The notes below the pieces were generated by a model that was not told the origin of the DNA, did not search any database, and was given only the letters and a program-made list of their open reading frames with translations. Made by a program: the position numbers and the translations under genes. From Paenibacillus eucommiae (GTDB lineage Bacteria > Bacillota > Bacilli > Paenibacillales > NBRC-103111): a stretch of 64,000 nucleotides of DNA. Shown here one piece after another: positions 9,285-19,700 of the stretch (its first letter is position 1; the number at the start of each line of letters is the position of its first letter). The stretch covers positions 248,001 through 312,000 of the forward strand of contig NZ_JAGGLB010000002.1 in the NCBI RefSeq assembly GCF_017874215.1, written 5' to 3'.

Positions 9285-9417
9285 GCTGCCAGCAGGCCGG
9301 GGGTAGCATTCTAATTAGATTTTCCGCCCCCTCTTCTCTATTGTTGGATTGGAATATATTTGTAATAATATTAGTAACTCCAGCCAAAATATTTGTGAAA
9401 GGAGTCTCGAACTACAC

Positions 9418-10947
9418 ATGGAATATACAAGTATCTTATTCGAACCCTGTTCTCCGTCGAAAACGATGAAGGAGAGCTCCAGACCTGATTTTTTTCATGA
9501 TATTCATATGGACAGCATTATCCGGGAGCTGTTAACGGGAAAAGAAGAATATGAGCTCACAGCTCTTTTTTATGAAAAGCTGCCCAATAGAAACGCCATT
9601 CAATATCGCATCGCAGTGATGAAAGATATGGAATACGGTCGTTTAATAGAACCTTTGGCCGTTTTCTCGCAAAACATGCGGAAGACGCGTCAATATGCTG
9701 CCTACAGTGAGTCTTTTAAAGACAAGGAGCAGCAGGACAAATGGCTGGCAGACGGGGCCCTGCTTTATTGTCAATCCATTAGGGACTTACATCATATCTT
9801 GACTTCTGCCAAGCTGCATTCGGCGGGGATGCGCTTTGTTTACAACTGGTTAACAGCATTTATAGATGGTGCCTATTTCTCTGCACTTTATGAGGAAGTC
9901 AATGAGCTGCAGCAAAGTTTTGAACGCATTCAGTACAGCATGCTCATTGCTGACAGGAAGATTACGATCTTTCCTCATGATAATGAAATGGACTATTGCC
10001 AATCGTTAAGCGAAACCTTCCAGACTGAAAAGAACATGGACGAAGATTTTACGATTCGCTTTTTTACAGGACTTCAGCTTTCAGGGCTAGAAGCAGATGT
10101 ATTGAACATTCTCAGAAAGCAGCAGCCTGAACCCTTCCGCGCACTCAAAACCTTTGGCTCCAAGTATAAGGGATTTATCGATCCGGCGATCCTTACCTTT
10201 GCAAGGGAATTACAATTTTATCTGGCTTGTCTCCAGTATTTTCAAGGCTTACAGCGGCAGGGCCTGCATTACTGCTATCCTACTCTTTCCGATTCCAAAG
10301 AATTGCATATCATGGCCGGCTACGATCTTTCCTTAGCTTCCTCCCTTCTGAATACAGGAAAACAGGTGATCTGCAATGATTTTGATGTACATACCCATGA
10401 AAGCATTTTTGTATTGACAGGCCCCAATCAGGGGGGCAAGACCACTTTTGCCAGATCACTCGGTCAAATTCTGCATCTGGCTTCGATCGGCTGTCCGGTA
10501 CCCTGCCAGCAGGCAGAGCTCTTTGCGTTAGATCAGCTTTTTACGCATTTCCCCTCCAAGGAGCATCTGGAAGCAAATACAGGACAATTACAAGATGAGC
10601 TTCTTAGACTTAAGCCTATTTTGAATAAGGCCACGGGGTATAGTGTTATTATTTTGAATGAAATTTTTGCCACAACATCAACCTTAGACGCCCATACGAT
10701 GAGCAAGAAACTCTTAGATAAGCTAAGGCTTCAAGGTACAATCTGTTTATTCGTCACCCACCTCTTGGAAATCGCCACTTCACATAAAAATACGGTTAGT
10801 CTTGTCGCTGCTGCTGATCCTAATGATCCGGCTAAACGGACCTTCCTGATCTCAAGAAAAGTAGCCGATGGTCTGGTGTACGCCTCCTCAATCGCCTCTA
10901 AATACGGCCTGACACCGGCTAGAATGAAGGAGAGGATCCAGGCATGA
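9418..10947 (+). CDS. MutS-family ATPase-like protein (first of tandem pair)
   Basis: 509 residues. The N-terminal ~320 residues are largely helical, corresponding to the MutS core/lever region, with no recognisable mismatch-binding domain I. The C-terminal ATPase has Walker A GPNQGGKTTFAR (about residue 334), a Walker B region VIILNEIFATTS (about 410) and a following TH switch (LFVTHLLEIA). In canonical MutS the Walker B reads DE; here it is NE. ATG 9418 is chosen behind AAAGGAG (13 bases upstream); the frame is open from 9349. Its stop overlaps the next gene's start by four bases. Its role is unknown; it lacks what classic mismatch repair requires. Confidence 0.8.
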   Translation: MEYTSILFEPCSPSKTMKESSRPDFFHDIHMDSIIRELLTGKEEYELTALFYEKLPNRNAIQYRIAVMKDMEYGRLIEPLAVFSQNMRKTRQYAAYSESFKDKEQQDKWLADGALLYCQSIRDLHHILTSAKLHSAGMRFVYNWLTAFIDGAYFSALYEEVNELQQSFERIQYSMLIADRKITIFPHDNEMDYCQSLSETFQTEKNMDEDFTIRFFTGLQLSGLEADVLNILRKQQPEPFRALKTFGSKYKGFIDPAILTFARELQFYLACLQYFQGLQRQGLHYCYPTLSDSKELHIMAGYDLSLASSLLNTGKQVICNDFDVHTHESIFVLTGPNQGGKTTFARSLGQILHLASIGCPVPCQQAELFALDQLFTHFPSKEHLEANTGQLQDELLRLKPILNKATGYSVIILNEIFATTSTLDAHTMSKKLLDKLRLQGTICLFVTHLLEIATSHKNTVSLVAAADPNDPAKRTFLISRKVADGLVYASSIASKYGLTPARMKERIQA

Positions 10948-12437
10948 AACCAGCCTTGCTATATGATCATCAGGATCCTTACTATCTTCCCCTGGTTTAT
11001 GACCAGGAACTAATCCAGGACTTGCAGCTGCCTCCGCTCCTGGAGAGGATGGCCCGTCAGGACACTTATATGTACAACAGCTCGAAGCAGGTTATTATGC
11101 ACAGTGAAATGTCCGTAGACACGCTTAAGTACAGACAGCAAATCTTAAAGGATGGTATGAATCATCCTGCCCTTATCAAAAGCATATACGCTGCTGCAGC
11201 TGACATCGCCGAACAAGCGGATGCTTACAGGTCGCAAATGAAACCTAATTACTCGAGAAATATACCTGTCAGAGAAAAATTGAAAACAGCCGTATCGCTG
11301 CTGGAAGTTATCCTTATCAACCTCAAGAAGCTGCGGGACTTAGGACTGTTGCACAAAGCGCACTATCGTTCGGGCGGATTGGCCGCTTTCTTCAACAGGC
11401 TTGATCTTAGATACCCCGATAGCTTTTTGTCTGGAGCGAATCAGCATCTCAGACTTCTTCAGCAAGCGATCCGGGGAACCCGGCTGGTGATCGGAGCAAG
11501 AATTGGTGAAGGTTTAAAGGGAATCCGGTATACCCTCCGGGAGGTATATGCCGAACAGTCGTTTTTATCGGCAAAAAAAATAGGGAAAGCTTCGACGCTT
11601 GTTCATTTTGAACATAACTTTAGTGAAATCGAAGAAACTGTCCAGAATCATATCCTAAAAATATTAAAGCGGTTTATCGACGAGACTTTAAGCTTTGCAG
11701 ATTTGCTGCGTTTTGAGAGCAGCTTCTATGTAGGATGCTTACATTTGCATGAGGAGCTTGTAAATCTCGGCTGTGAAATATCCTTTCCCTTGCCCCTTGG
11801 CCCCGGTTCGAGGAGCCTCACCTTTCGAGGCTTGTACGAGCCGGTTTTAGCCATGATCAGCAGGCAGCAGCCGGTCACGAATGGTTTGCGGGCAGAGGAC
11901 AAAACCGTATTCATCGTTACAGGGGCAAATCAAGGAGGCAAAACGACCTTTTTGCGAAGTATTGGGTTGGCACAGCTTATGATGCAGTGCGGCATGTTCG
12001 TTCCAGCCGCTTTCTATGAGTCGAATCTCTGTGACCGCATTTTTTCTCATTTCACTCGTGAAGAGGATCGAACTTTGAACAGCGGCAAGCTGGATGAAGA
12101 GCTTTCAAGGCTAAATGCATTCATCGATCATCTGACTCCGGGTTCGCTGCTATTAATGAACGAGCCATTTGCTTCCACAACAGAAAAGGAAGGCTCGCTT
12201 ATCGCCAAAGATCTGCTTTCCGTCTGCCATGAATTGAAGCTTAAGGTATTTATCGTTACGCATTTCTATGAATTGGCGGAATGGGCATACACGGGAGGGC
12301 TAGAACAGGCGGTGTTTTTAGCGCCGGAACGAAACGATAGGGGAACAAGGTCCTTTAAATTAAGCGCCGGGGTCCCTCAGCCTACAAGCTATGGTGAAGA
12401 TTTGTACCGTGCTATCATTGAACATACCGGACATTGA
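10944..12437 (+). CDS. MutS-family ATPase-like protein (second of tandem pair)
   Basis: 497 residues, starting at ATG 10944 within an ATGA overlap with the preceding gene. The layout matches its neighbour: a helical N-terminal half, Walker A GANQGGKTTFLRS (about residue 327), Walker B-like LLLMNEPFASTT (about 402), and a VTHFYELAEW switch segment. The same Asp-to-Asn change occurs at Walker B. The two are clear but divergent paralogues and coupling suggests an obligate heterodimer, as MutS proteins act as dimers with composite ATP sites. No N-terminal mismatch-recognition domain, MutL or Smr nuclease domain is seen. A hairpin terminator follows at 12561-12590. Confidence 0.8.
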   Translation: MKPALLYDHQDPYYLPLVYDQELIQDLQLPPLLERMARQDTYMYNSSKQVIMHSEMSVDTLKYRQQILKDGMNHPALIKSIYAAAADIAEQADAYRSQMKPNYSRNIPVREKLKTAVSLLEVILINLKKLRDLGLLHKAHYRSGGLAAFFNRLDLRYPDSFLSGANQHLRLLQQAIRGTRLVIGARIGEGLKGIRYTLREVYAEQSFLSAKKIGKASTLVHFEHNFSEIEETVQNHILKILKRFIDETLSFADLLRFESSFYVGCLHLHEELVNLGCEISFPLPLGPGSRSLTFRGLYEPVLAMISRQQPVTNGLRAEDKTVFIVTGANQGGKTTFLRSIGLAQLMMQCGMFVPAAFYESNLCDRIFSHFTREEDRTLNSGKLDEELSRLNAFIDHLTPGSLLLMNEPFASTTEKEGSLIAKDLLSVCHELKLKVFIVTHFYELAEWAYTGGLEQAVFLAPERNDRGTRSFKLSAGVPQPTSYGEDLYRAIIEHTGH

Positions 12438-12560
12438 GTTGGGCTTTGAGCTTGAAGCGGCCCCCTTTCGGCACGAAGCCATTACCCATGCAGGTAACGG
12501 CCTCAGACAACTACTTATTCCTTTGGCTATGTTAAACTTGCCTGTTGATTTTCATACAAA

Positions 12561-12590
12561 AGTTAACCGCCCACTGAAAGGCGGTTAACT
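12561..12590 (+). terminator. Terminator hairpin after the MutS-like pair
   Basis: AGTTAACCGCC (12561-12571) and GGCGGTTAACT (12580-12590) form a perfect 11-bp stem with an 8-base loop, between convergent genes. The T run is weak. Confidence 0.6.
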
Positions 12591-12609
12591 TAATCCAAGG
12601 GCTATTCAT

Positions 12610-13080
12610 CTATAAATGCTTTTCATAAAATACCATTGTCATTTTGTCGTTTATTACTTTTGTTGCACCCGTTTTTTTATAGCCTATCTTTTCATACAAA
12701 TAACAGTTTCCTTTCTCTTGTAAGATGGTACCCAATTTCCATGACTTTGCATTATCGTATATCTGCTCAACCATTGTAAAGACTTTTTGAGCAATTCCTT
12801 TTCCTTGATGTTCTGGCAGTATAAAAATTGGGCTAATACTATAAATTTGATTATCTTTTTTCACAACTCTAATTCCACCAACAGCAACCTCAAGATGATG
12901 AATTATGAAATAATCTGTAAAAGATTGATTGATTTGAATAATAATTCTTTCTACGGTTTCATTGGCGGGGCTTGTTTCAAAATCCTGATATTTTTCCAAT
13001 ATGGGCATAAACGCTTTGACTTTCATTTCATGAATGGTCACTGCATCTTTTAAATCTGCTTTACATAATGAAACCTCCAT
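12610..13080 (-). CDS. GNAT-family N-acetyltransferase
   Basis: 156 residues with the GNAT fold: the acetyl-CoA loop is seen as LPEHQGKGIAQKVF (the Q/RxxGxG/A motif) at about residues 93-106, preceded by the hydrophobic strand IYSISPIFIL and followed by a C-terminal CYLYEKIGYKKTG segment typical of motif B. The start ATG at 13080 follows AGGAGGTAC at a normal distance. It stands alone, convergent with the MutS-like pair. The acceptor substrate cannot be predicted. Confidence 0.85.
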   Translation of the reverse strand: MEVSLCKADLKDAVTIHEMKVKAFMPILEKYQDFETSPANETVERIIIQINQSFTDYFIIHHLEVAVGGIRVVKKDNQIYSISPIFILPEHQGKGIAQKVFTMVEQIYDNAKSWKLGTILQEKGNCYLYEKIGYKKTGATKVINDKMTMVFYEKHL

Positions 13081-13404
13081 TAAATATGTACCTCCTATTG
13101 AGACGCTTTCTAAAAATACGATTTATAGTACATGCTCTGTTAACTTAGTACCAAGAAAGATGTTCGTCTAAGTTTAAAACCTAGCCCGCGTATCAAATTC
13201 TACGCAAAAGGACCTCCATTCCACTACTCAAGTGGTGATGGAGGCCAATGTGTAAAGCCAGGATATATGCCATTTGCTCCCAGGCTCTGCACATAATCCG
13301 AACGACATAATCAGAGAAGCAAAATGTTCTTCACAACTTGATTTATAGGCTGAAAGCAGCAGCTGCGCGGCGGTTCAACAAGTCAAAAGGCGGAATCTAT
13401 ATTA
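13081..13404. other. Intergenic stretch with one hairpin
   Basis: Between the acetyltransferase start and the foldase stop. CCTCCATTCCACT (13213-13225) pairs with AGTGGTGATGGAGG (13231-13244) and may terminate the foldase transcript, though no T run follows. I see no ORF with coding character. Confidence 0.5.
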
Positions 13405-14307
13405 TTATCCTTCCAATAAATTCACGATGGTAGCTTTGGATTGCTGCTCCTCCATCCATGTCTGGGATAAAGCAGAGATTTTCTCGGTCGTTAAAGACGC
13501 CCGAATTTCTTCCTTCTTCTCCTCTAATGCTGGAGTAATAGCATCTTTACGGTCTGTTAGCTTATAAATATGGAATCCGTCAGTGGCCTGGACGACTCCG
13601 CTTAGTTCACCAACCTTCAGTCCGAAAACAGCAGTTTCTATTGCGGCTTCTTTATCTCCTTTGGCAAATAGCTCTAGCTCTCCCCCACTATCCTTGGTTG
13701 CCGCGTCCGTTGATTTCTCTTTAGCCTTAGCAGCAAAATCATCACCATTTTTCAGTCCTGCCAAGACAGCCTCAGCTTCTTCTTTCGTTGCGACCAGGAT
13801 ATGGGACGTTTTAACTTGCTCAGGTATGATAAAAGTATCTTTTTTCTCGTTATAATAAGCCGTGATATCTTCATCAGTAATCGTTACTTGAGGTTCTAAA
13901 ATCTTGCGAAGCTGCGCTTGTATGACCATATCCTTCTTCAATCCTTCGACGGTCATTCCGTACATGGCTAGCGTTGACTGGAACTCTTCGTCCGTTGCAT
14001 AATCTTTGCGAATGCCATCCAATTCCTTCTCGAGATCTGCATCCGTTACGGCTATACCTTCCTTTTCTGCAGCTTGACGAACAAGCTCATTGGCAATCAA
14101 TTTTTCCATGGTTTGCTGTCCACCCGCTTCATAGAGCGCATCGTAAAGCTTGTCCTTACTAATATTGACCCCGTTCACAGTTGCGACCGAGATACTATCT
14201 GCCTTCGCTTGCTTACCCGGTGGGTAGACTACGATATAAACAATAAGAATAGCAGCTAAAACAACTGAAATGTACACCCACAACCGACCTTGAACTGATT
14301 TTGACAA
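13405..14307 (-). CDS. PrsA/SurA-like membrane-anchored peptidyl-prolyl isomerase
   Basis: 300 residues that probably assist folding of exported proteins at the outer face of the membrane. An N-terminal helix (VYISVVLAAILIVYIVVYP) has no lipobox cysteine, so it is an uncleaved anchor rather than the usual PrsA lipoprotein. A SurA-type helical chaperone segment (about 40-155) precedes one parvulin domain (about 160-255) with TSHILVATKEEAE, SGGELELFAKG and FGLKVGELSGVVQ...GFHIYKL. The start is TTG 14307 behind AAGGGGTG. It neighbours two large exported surface-protein genes, plausible clients, though in separate transcription units. Confidence 0.85.
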   Translation of the reverse strand: MSKSVQGRLWVYISVVLAAILIVYIVVYPPGKQAKADSISVATVNGVNISKDKLYDALYEAGGQQTMEKLIANELVRQAAEKEGIAVTDADLEKELDGIRKDYATDEEFQSTLAMYGMTVEGLKKDMVIQAQLRKILEPQVTITDEDITAYYNEKKDTFIIPEQVKTSHILVATKEEAEAVLAGLKNGDDFAAKAKEKSTDAATKDSGGELELFAKGDKEAAIETAVFGLKVGELSGVVQATDGFHIYKLTDRKDAITPALEEKKEEIRASLTTEKISALSQTWMEEQQSKATIVNLLEG

Positions 14308-14447
14308 TCAAATAACACCCCTTCATTTTGCTGATCTAAGATCTTTCAGCTTTAGTTTATATCGCAAGTATGAAGGGGAAACCTGAAATTAGATTGAAGA
14401 TAACATTAAAACTAGCTGAAATTTGCCCATAAATTGTGTAATATTAA

Positions 14448-16364
14448 TTAAGCGTATGACGGCTTAACAACACCAAATGGTACTTTGATCATCGCCGCTA
14501 CATAGCTGGGTCTGGCTGATGACGATGCGTTTGCATAAACAGTCAAGCTCCCGGTAGGAGAGACCGTTATTATATCCGATTTTCCCGAAGCATCAGGCAG
14601 AGATACGAAATTACCGGACAAAAGCGTGATACCATTGTTCGCAAGGTACGGAATATAAGCAATTATAGTCCCAGAAGCAACCGTGTTTATGTTGACAAGT
14701 ATTTCAACTGAATCACCGTAAACACGATATTTACTAATGCCTTCAAAGCTATTCAGCATATTAACGGCAGGGGATTCGAGAACTAAAGGTTTCCATCTGG
14801 GATTGTTGGATATGTTGTCTCTTTTGAATGCCTCGACCCCCAGCGCTTCACCTAATGCTTCAGCCACTATCCGGTGCCCTATTGCACTGAGGTGTACCCC
14901 ATCATAAGTAAAGTTTATCGTGTTAATAAGATAATTGGAATCTTTAACTTGTCCATCAATGCTCGCCAAATTGGGGAATGGGATATACGTGGCTCCTGGT
15001 ACTGTTTTAACAAGCCTTTTCAATTCCGCTCTAATGGGGTGATCATCAACGTTCAGAAAAAGAAAATCAGGCACTATAAGTCTTGTCCCATACAAATTGC
15101 AGTAGTATATTAACCAATCTATACGCTGTTTGTATGCCGCTAAGTCAGCTCCGGTTGAACTCCTATCATTTGCGGCAAGCGCCCAGATTAAAGACAAGCA
15201 TCCCTGAGCCATTTCTTTTATCACATTCTCGGTAACAAACCGCCCTCCTCGCCCATCACGCGAAAAGTTATTAAATTGAAACTCTAATCCTGTGGCATCA
15301 TTAAGATAACTAATCCCTGTGACACGTACCTTTCCGCTTAGGACATGCACCCTAATTTCAGTAGCACCTATTTGGGTAGGGATACAGGCAAACGCTGAAG
15401 TTGACTCAAGCCCTGTGCCACCCCCATTTGTAGTGATAGTCTCAACATCCGTTGAGCCGTTCAGTACAACCTTAAACGAACCCGTTACGCTCCCGTCGTA
15501 CCATATTTTAATGAGCTTAGATACCGCACCTTGTGGAATAAAATTAAACCACGCGCCTGCTACTACAGATTCTACGGCATAGCCGGCTGGGGTATGTCCG
15601 GCTGCCGCGTCTGTCAGATGGTTCCAAGAACCAGTCGTGGTAATGCTATGGATCTCTCTCCCGGTTCCATTGTTATCGTAAGGGGAAACGAAGCCGTATG
15701 AATCCGTGCTAAATTGCTTATTAAGTGCATTAGAGAGGATTCTGACATAAGAGTTTTCAGGGATTCCTGCTCCTACAGTCATCCCTGCACCCGCCCCATA
15801 GGATATACTATCCCCTAGAAGATTTATTTTTCTCCCCTTGATTTGTCCTTCATTTGCACGCCAAGAATTTATAGTGTTTAGTGTCACGGGAGACTTTACT
15901 GCAATTTTGTTTATGTCATTTTGAATCCTTTGATACACACTGAAACCTGAAGCACTGATCCAATTATTCTCCCCTATCGGGGTAGGTTGGCTTTCGGCTG
16001 TTACAACAAGACCGCCTCCAGGAATTGCACCACCCCACACATAACATTGTGCTCCGTCTTTATGCCAAATAGCATCACTGGAGTTAGTGATAGTGCCGCC
16101 CTCTTCAAAACTGCCGTTAACAAGACTTAAACCAGCCTCGGCCAGGCTGCGCTTCCACAGTTCACGGGTGTTGTTCAAAGTTCCTGGGTTATCGTCCATT
16201 TTGCCATACACTTTGGTCACTGCACCGTTAACAATCCCCGTTGTAGCAAGCGCAGCCCCTGCCATTCCCAGAGACGCAAGCATCTTCCTTCTGCTAATGA
16301 AGCTTTTCCCCTTTCCCTGATCCTGCTGGTCTTGCTCACCTTCTTGGCTTTCCGACAGTTCCAA
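14448..16364 (-). CDS. Tat-exported SGNH/GDSL hydrolase with tailspike-like N-terminal domain
   Basis: 638 residues. A twin-arginine signal (SRRKMLASLG, Arg25-Arg26) precedes a hydrophobic stretch and an AxA-like region near residue 50. Residues about 60-150 (LNNTRELWKRSLAEAGL, GSFEEGGTI, AIWHKDGAQCYVWGGAIP) resemble the N-terminal domain of phage tailspike depolymerases. An SGNH domain follows: block I GDSISYG (Ser186), an AANDRSS block and DGVHLSAIGH carrying the catalytic Asp/His. A beta-rich C-terminal ~120 residues may bind carbohydrate. It likely removes acyl groups from polysaccharide outside the cell. Start TTG 16364 follows GGGGGTGAAAAGAG. A cre-like site lies at 16387-16400. No phage genes are nearby. 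Confidence 0.8.
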   Translation of the reverse strand: MELSESQEGEQDQQDQGKGKSFISRRKMLASLGMAGAALATTGIVNGAVTKVYGKMDDNPGTLNNTRELWKRSLAEAGLSLVNGSFEEGGTITNSSDAIWHKDGAQCYVWGGAIPGGGLVVTAESQPTPIGENNWISASGFSVYQRIQNDINKIAVKSPVTLNTINSWRANEGQIKGRKINLLGDSISYGAGAGMTVGAGIPENSYVRILSNALNKQFSTDSYGFVSPYDNNGTGREIHSITTTGSWNHLTDAAAGHTPAGYAVESVVAGAWFNFIPQGAVSKLIKIWYDGSVTGSFKVVLNGSTDVETITTNGGGTGLESTSAFACIPTQIGATEIRVHVLSGKVRVTGISYLNDATGLEFQFNNFSRDGRGGRFVTENVIKEMAQGCLSLIWALAANDRSSTGADLAAYKQRIDWLIYYCNLYGTRLIVPDFLFLNVDDHPIRAELKRLVKTVPGATYIPFPNLASIDGQVKDSNYLINTINFTYDGVHLSAIGHRIVAEALGEALGVEAFKRDNISNNPRWKPLVLESPAVNMLNSFEGISKYRVYGDSVEILVNINTVASGTIIAYIPYLANNGITLLSGNFVSLPDASGKSDIITVSPTGSLTVYANASSSARPSYVAAMIKVPFGVVKPSYA

Positions 16365-16386
16365 CTCTTTTCACCCCCTGCAGATT

Positions 16387-16400
16387 TTAAAGCGCTTTCA
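16387..16400 (-). promoter_or_regulatory. Candidate CcpA (cre) site before the SGNH hydrolase gene
   Basis: The minus-strand sequence TGAAAGCGCTTTAA matches about 12 of 14 positions of the catabolite-responsive element consensus, only 23 bases from the start codon. Further upstream ATGGTAC (16434-16440) and GGTACCAT (16454-16461) form an inverted pair that may be another operator. Confidence 0.45.
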
Positions 16401-16796
16401 CATTCATTGTAACAAGCCCCTACTTGCGAGGAAATGGTACAATTTCACTGTTTGGTACCATGAAATCTACCATTTTTGCTTCTCAACAGATAAGAACACA
16501 GGCACTCATCACCGTGATATCATTGTAGTCACACACGCAGATTGCCCAAATAAGCACTTTTTAGTTTTTTTGCCCGCTCCTTATGTAAATTAGCCTTGCT
16601 GAGTGCAAAATTTGAACAATTCATCCTCTATTTCTATGCCATAGCTCTGATAGTTTGTCCGAGAAAGGGCTAACGATAATCTATGCTCTAACCCCAGTTT
16701 AGTGACTGTCTCTCTAGGAAACCGTCAGGTGCTGTTATAAAGTTCAGGTCCCCGGCACAAGTACCGGGGACCTGACTTTAAAGAGCGGATGAAGCT
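16401..16796. other. Intergenic stretch between two exported-protein genes
   Basis: It contains the GGTACC inverted pair at 16434-16461 and a strong hairpin near its right end (16744-16775). I see no coding ORF or further repeats in the AT-rich remainder. Confidence 0.5.
16744..16775 (-). terminator. Strong hairpin after the giant SLH-protein gene
   Basis: TCAGGTCCCCGG (16744-16755) pairs perfectly with CCGGGGACCTGA (16764-16775) around an 8-base loop, 22 bases after the stop codon of the minus-strand gene. The flanking AAAGT/ACTTT extends the stem. Confidence 0.75.
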
Positions 16797-19700
16797 TTAA
16801 TTGCCGGCAAGCTCGAGCACTCTAAGCAGAATGACTGCCGCTTGCGCCCTCGTTGCCGTTTGGTTCGGCGCAAATTTGTTATCACCGACGCCCTGAACGA
16901 TGCCTTTCTCGACCGTTGCCGATACTGCCGCTTCCGCCCACGCCGGGATGTCGGCATGATCCGCAAAAGCAGTTGCCGCATTGGCTTCTGCGGTCAGACC
17001 CTGCGCATTCGCGATCATCGTCACCATCTCGGCGCGGCTGATCATCGCGTTCGGCCTGAAGCTGCCGTCGCTGTACCCTTTCACGAAGCCGGCTTGCAAG
17101 GCCTGTGCGATGCCTTGCTTCGCCCAGTCGCCGATGCTTTCCTTATCTGTAAACGTCAGTGCAGCTCCATTGCCTTCCAGCTTCAGAGCACGGGCCAGCA
17201 TCACCGCGAATTGGGCGCGGGTTATTTCGCCGTTCGGCTTGAATGTGCCGTCAGCATAACCGTCTACGATGGCTTTCGCAGCCGCTTTCTTGATGCTTGC
17301 TTCCGCCCAGTGGCCTGTTACGTCGCTGAACGTTGCGCCTGCACCTGTGTTTTCTTCAAGCTCGTTCTCCGGTTTTTCCTCCGGTTTTTCTTCCGCTTTC
17401 TTCGCTACGGCGAATATCGCAAACTTCGTGAAGTGATCGACTTCCGCCGTAATCCGGTTGCCGCTAACCGTCCCACCGATTTCCAACCAAACCTTCTTCA
17501 CCTCATCGTAATAGAAGAGAGAAGCGATTTGATTCGCACCGACTGTTGCCGAATCGAACGTTAACGTGATCGTAATCGGTTTCGAGAAGTTTTCTGTAAA
17601 GTTTTTCAGAATCTCATAGACCGGGCTAAGAAGAATGTCCTTGTTCGTTACGAGCTGCGAGGTTTGGAGCACCTTCTCCACCGTAATCGTCAATTGCTTC
17701 TCCGATGCTCCGGCAGGAACTGTAATGGTGACGGCATTTTTTTCGAACTGGACCGTCCCCCCGGTGCCGGCAGGCAGTGTTTGTTTGCTATCAGTTGCTG
17801 GTGCGGTCGTTCCTCCTCCGCCTGTCGAGGCGGCGGCACGTTGTACGGTAATCGTGTATACTTTCTTCGTCGCTCCGTCTTCTGCCGTTACGGTTACCGT
17901 TACGGCGTTGTCGCCGACAACGAGGCTGTTGCCGCCTGCGACAGCAACAGTTGCCTTCGAGTCAGATGCATATACCGCTACCGTTACGGAAGTTTGACCG
18001 TTTGGCACATTCAGCGTGTAGTTCAACGTATTGGCGTTAAATCCGTTTATTGTCGTGCCGTCCACTTTCAAATCGCTCAGTTCGGCATTGGAAGATAGCC
18101 CCGCTGCCTCGCGTTTTACGATTACGGTATAGACCTTCGTTGTTTCTCCGTCTTCCGCCGTAACGGTAACCGTTATCGTGTTGTCTCCAACAACCAGGTT
18201 GCTGCCGCCTGCGACAGCGACAGTTGCCTTCGAGTCAGATGCATATACCGCTACCGTCACGGAAGTTTTTACGTTCGGCACATTCAGCGTGTAGTTCAGC
18301 GTATTCGCATTAAATCCACTTATTGTCGTGCCGTCCACCGTAAGATCACTCAAATCCGCGCTTGTCATCGGTACATTTTCAAATTCTGCCGTCAATGAAA
18401 CCGGGTTTGCCGGCATCGTAAATGTCAGTGGATTTGTGGTATTGCTTTCATATGCAAGCCCTGTCGCAGTCCATTTTACAAAGCGTTGTCCGCTTGGAAC
18501 AGCCGCAGCTACTTTAACCATCGAGCCTTCCTCAACCTGTGCAGAACTTCCTGCGGCTGCTCCGTCTACTTCAACCGTACCACCGGCAACAGTTAGAGCA
18601 GAGATTGTTCCTTCTCCTCCGCCGCCTTCCCCGTCTTCCACTAACACAGGCATAGTGGCAACAGTGTTGCTCATGTCTGCAAAGATGATTTCCAGAAGAT
18701 AATTTCCTGGAACTAACTTAGCATATTCGTCCGTTTTATTCTCAAGGTCGTCATAACAAATTTCAAGCACATTTTCGGCTAAGCCATAGCCTGAACCTGG
18801 GAACCAGAAGCTTGCAACGGCATCAAGGACCAATGTGCCATCCAGCTTCTTGAATTTGACGCTTTTTACCGCATCTTCCCGGTCTTGCATTGGAATTCCG
18901 AGTGCTCCGTTTCCGAAATCCACCTCTACATGAATATGCTTTTTCGCAGATTTGTTATAATACGCGATTGTTGAAATTATGCTTGGAGCTTTACCAGAGA
19001 CGTCTTCTGAAAGCTTGAAGGTGATTTCAATCGTGTGTACGGCGGTAACATTATTAAAGGTATACTCTCTTGCCGCCGCAGCCTCTGCGTTCTCCACTCC
19101 GTCAATTGTAACCGTGTTGACTTCATAATAGTTATTTGGAGTAAACGTAAACTTCTGGCTCAGTCCGCGCTCGACCAAAACATTGCCAGTTGGAGAAATT
19201 ATCCCGCCCGCTCCTGCAGATGCAATAATGGTTACGAAGTTATCTTCTTCTTCTTCACCAAGATCAAGCGCTCGAGGCACCGGAATGTTGTTCGATGCAT
19301 CCCAATCCCATACGTTCGTGAAGTCCCATCCCAAAGTTTCGAAGGTTGCTTGCTGCGCAAAATCAGCAGCCGACTTAGATACAAATGCTGGGATAATCAC
19401 TGAAGGCAATCCATTAGTGCTTAAACGCGCGCCGTCATAGTAATTGATTTTATTGGAGTCTACGATTGGCCTGCTGCTGGACCAATATCCCCCGATTGGA
19501 CCAGGAGCAGTCCCATTAATTGCATTGGCTACCACATTGCCATTTAAGGTTTGGAGCAGATTGCCTGCAGAACCGCCCATATCCCCAACCAGGGCACCGG
19601 AGTATGTGCCAAGCTTATTAAACGTTCCACCTACATAGTTATTCAGAATTACGGTTGGCGAAGACTCATATCGAACGGGAATAGGCGAACCTGCACCGTT

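Noticed and set aside
9285..9417. Terminator between MetRS and the MutS-like pair (GGGGG...CCCCC near 9299-9332)
   Set aside because: The stem is short with a long loop and no T run, so I left the genes as possibly cotranscribed.
12391..12588. 65-codon plus ORF at the end of the second MutS-like gene
   Set aside because: Overlaps the gene end in another frame and runs into the terminator stem.
14448..16364. Prophage remnant because of the tailspike-like domain
   Set aside because: No other phage gene, integrase or attachment repeat lies around it, and the Tat signal points to a host exported enzyme.
16842..19440. Long plus-strand ORFs opposite the giant SLH gene
   Set aside because: They are complementary frames of a GC-rich, repeat-containing gene with clear domains on the minus strand.
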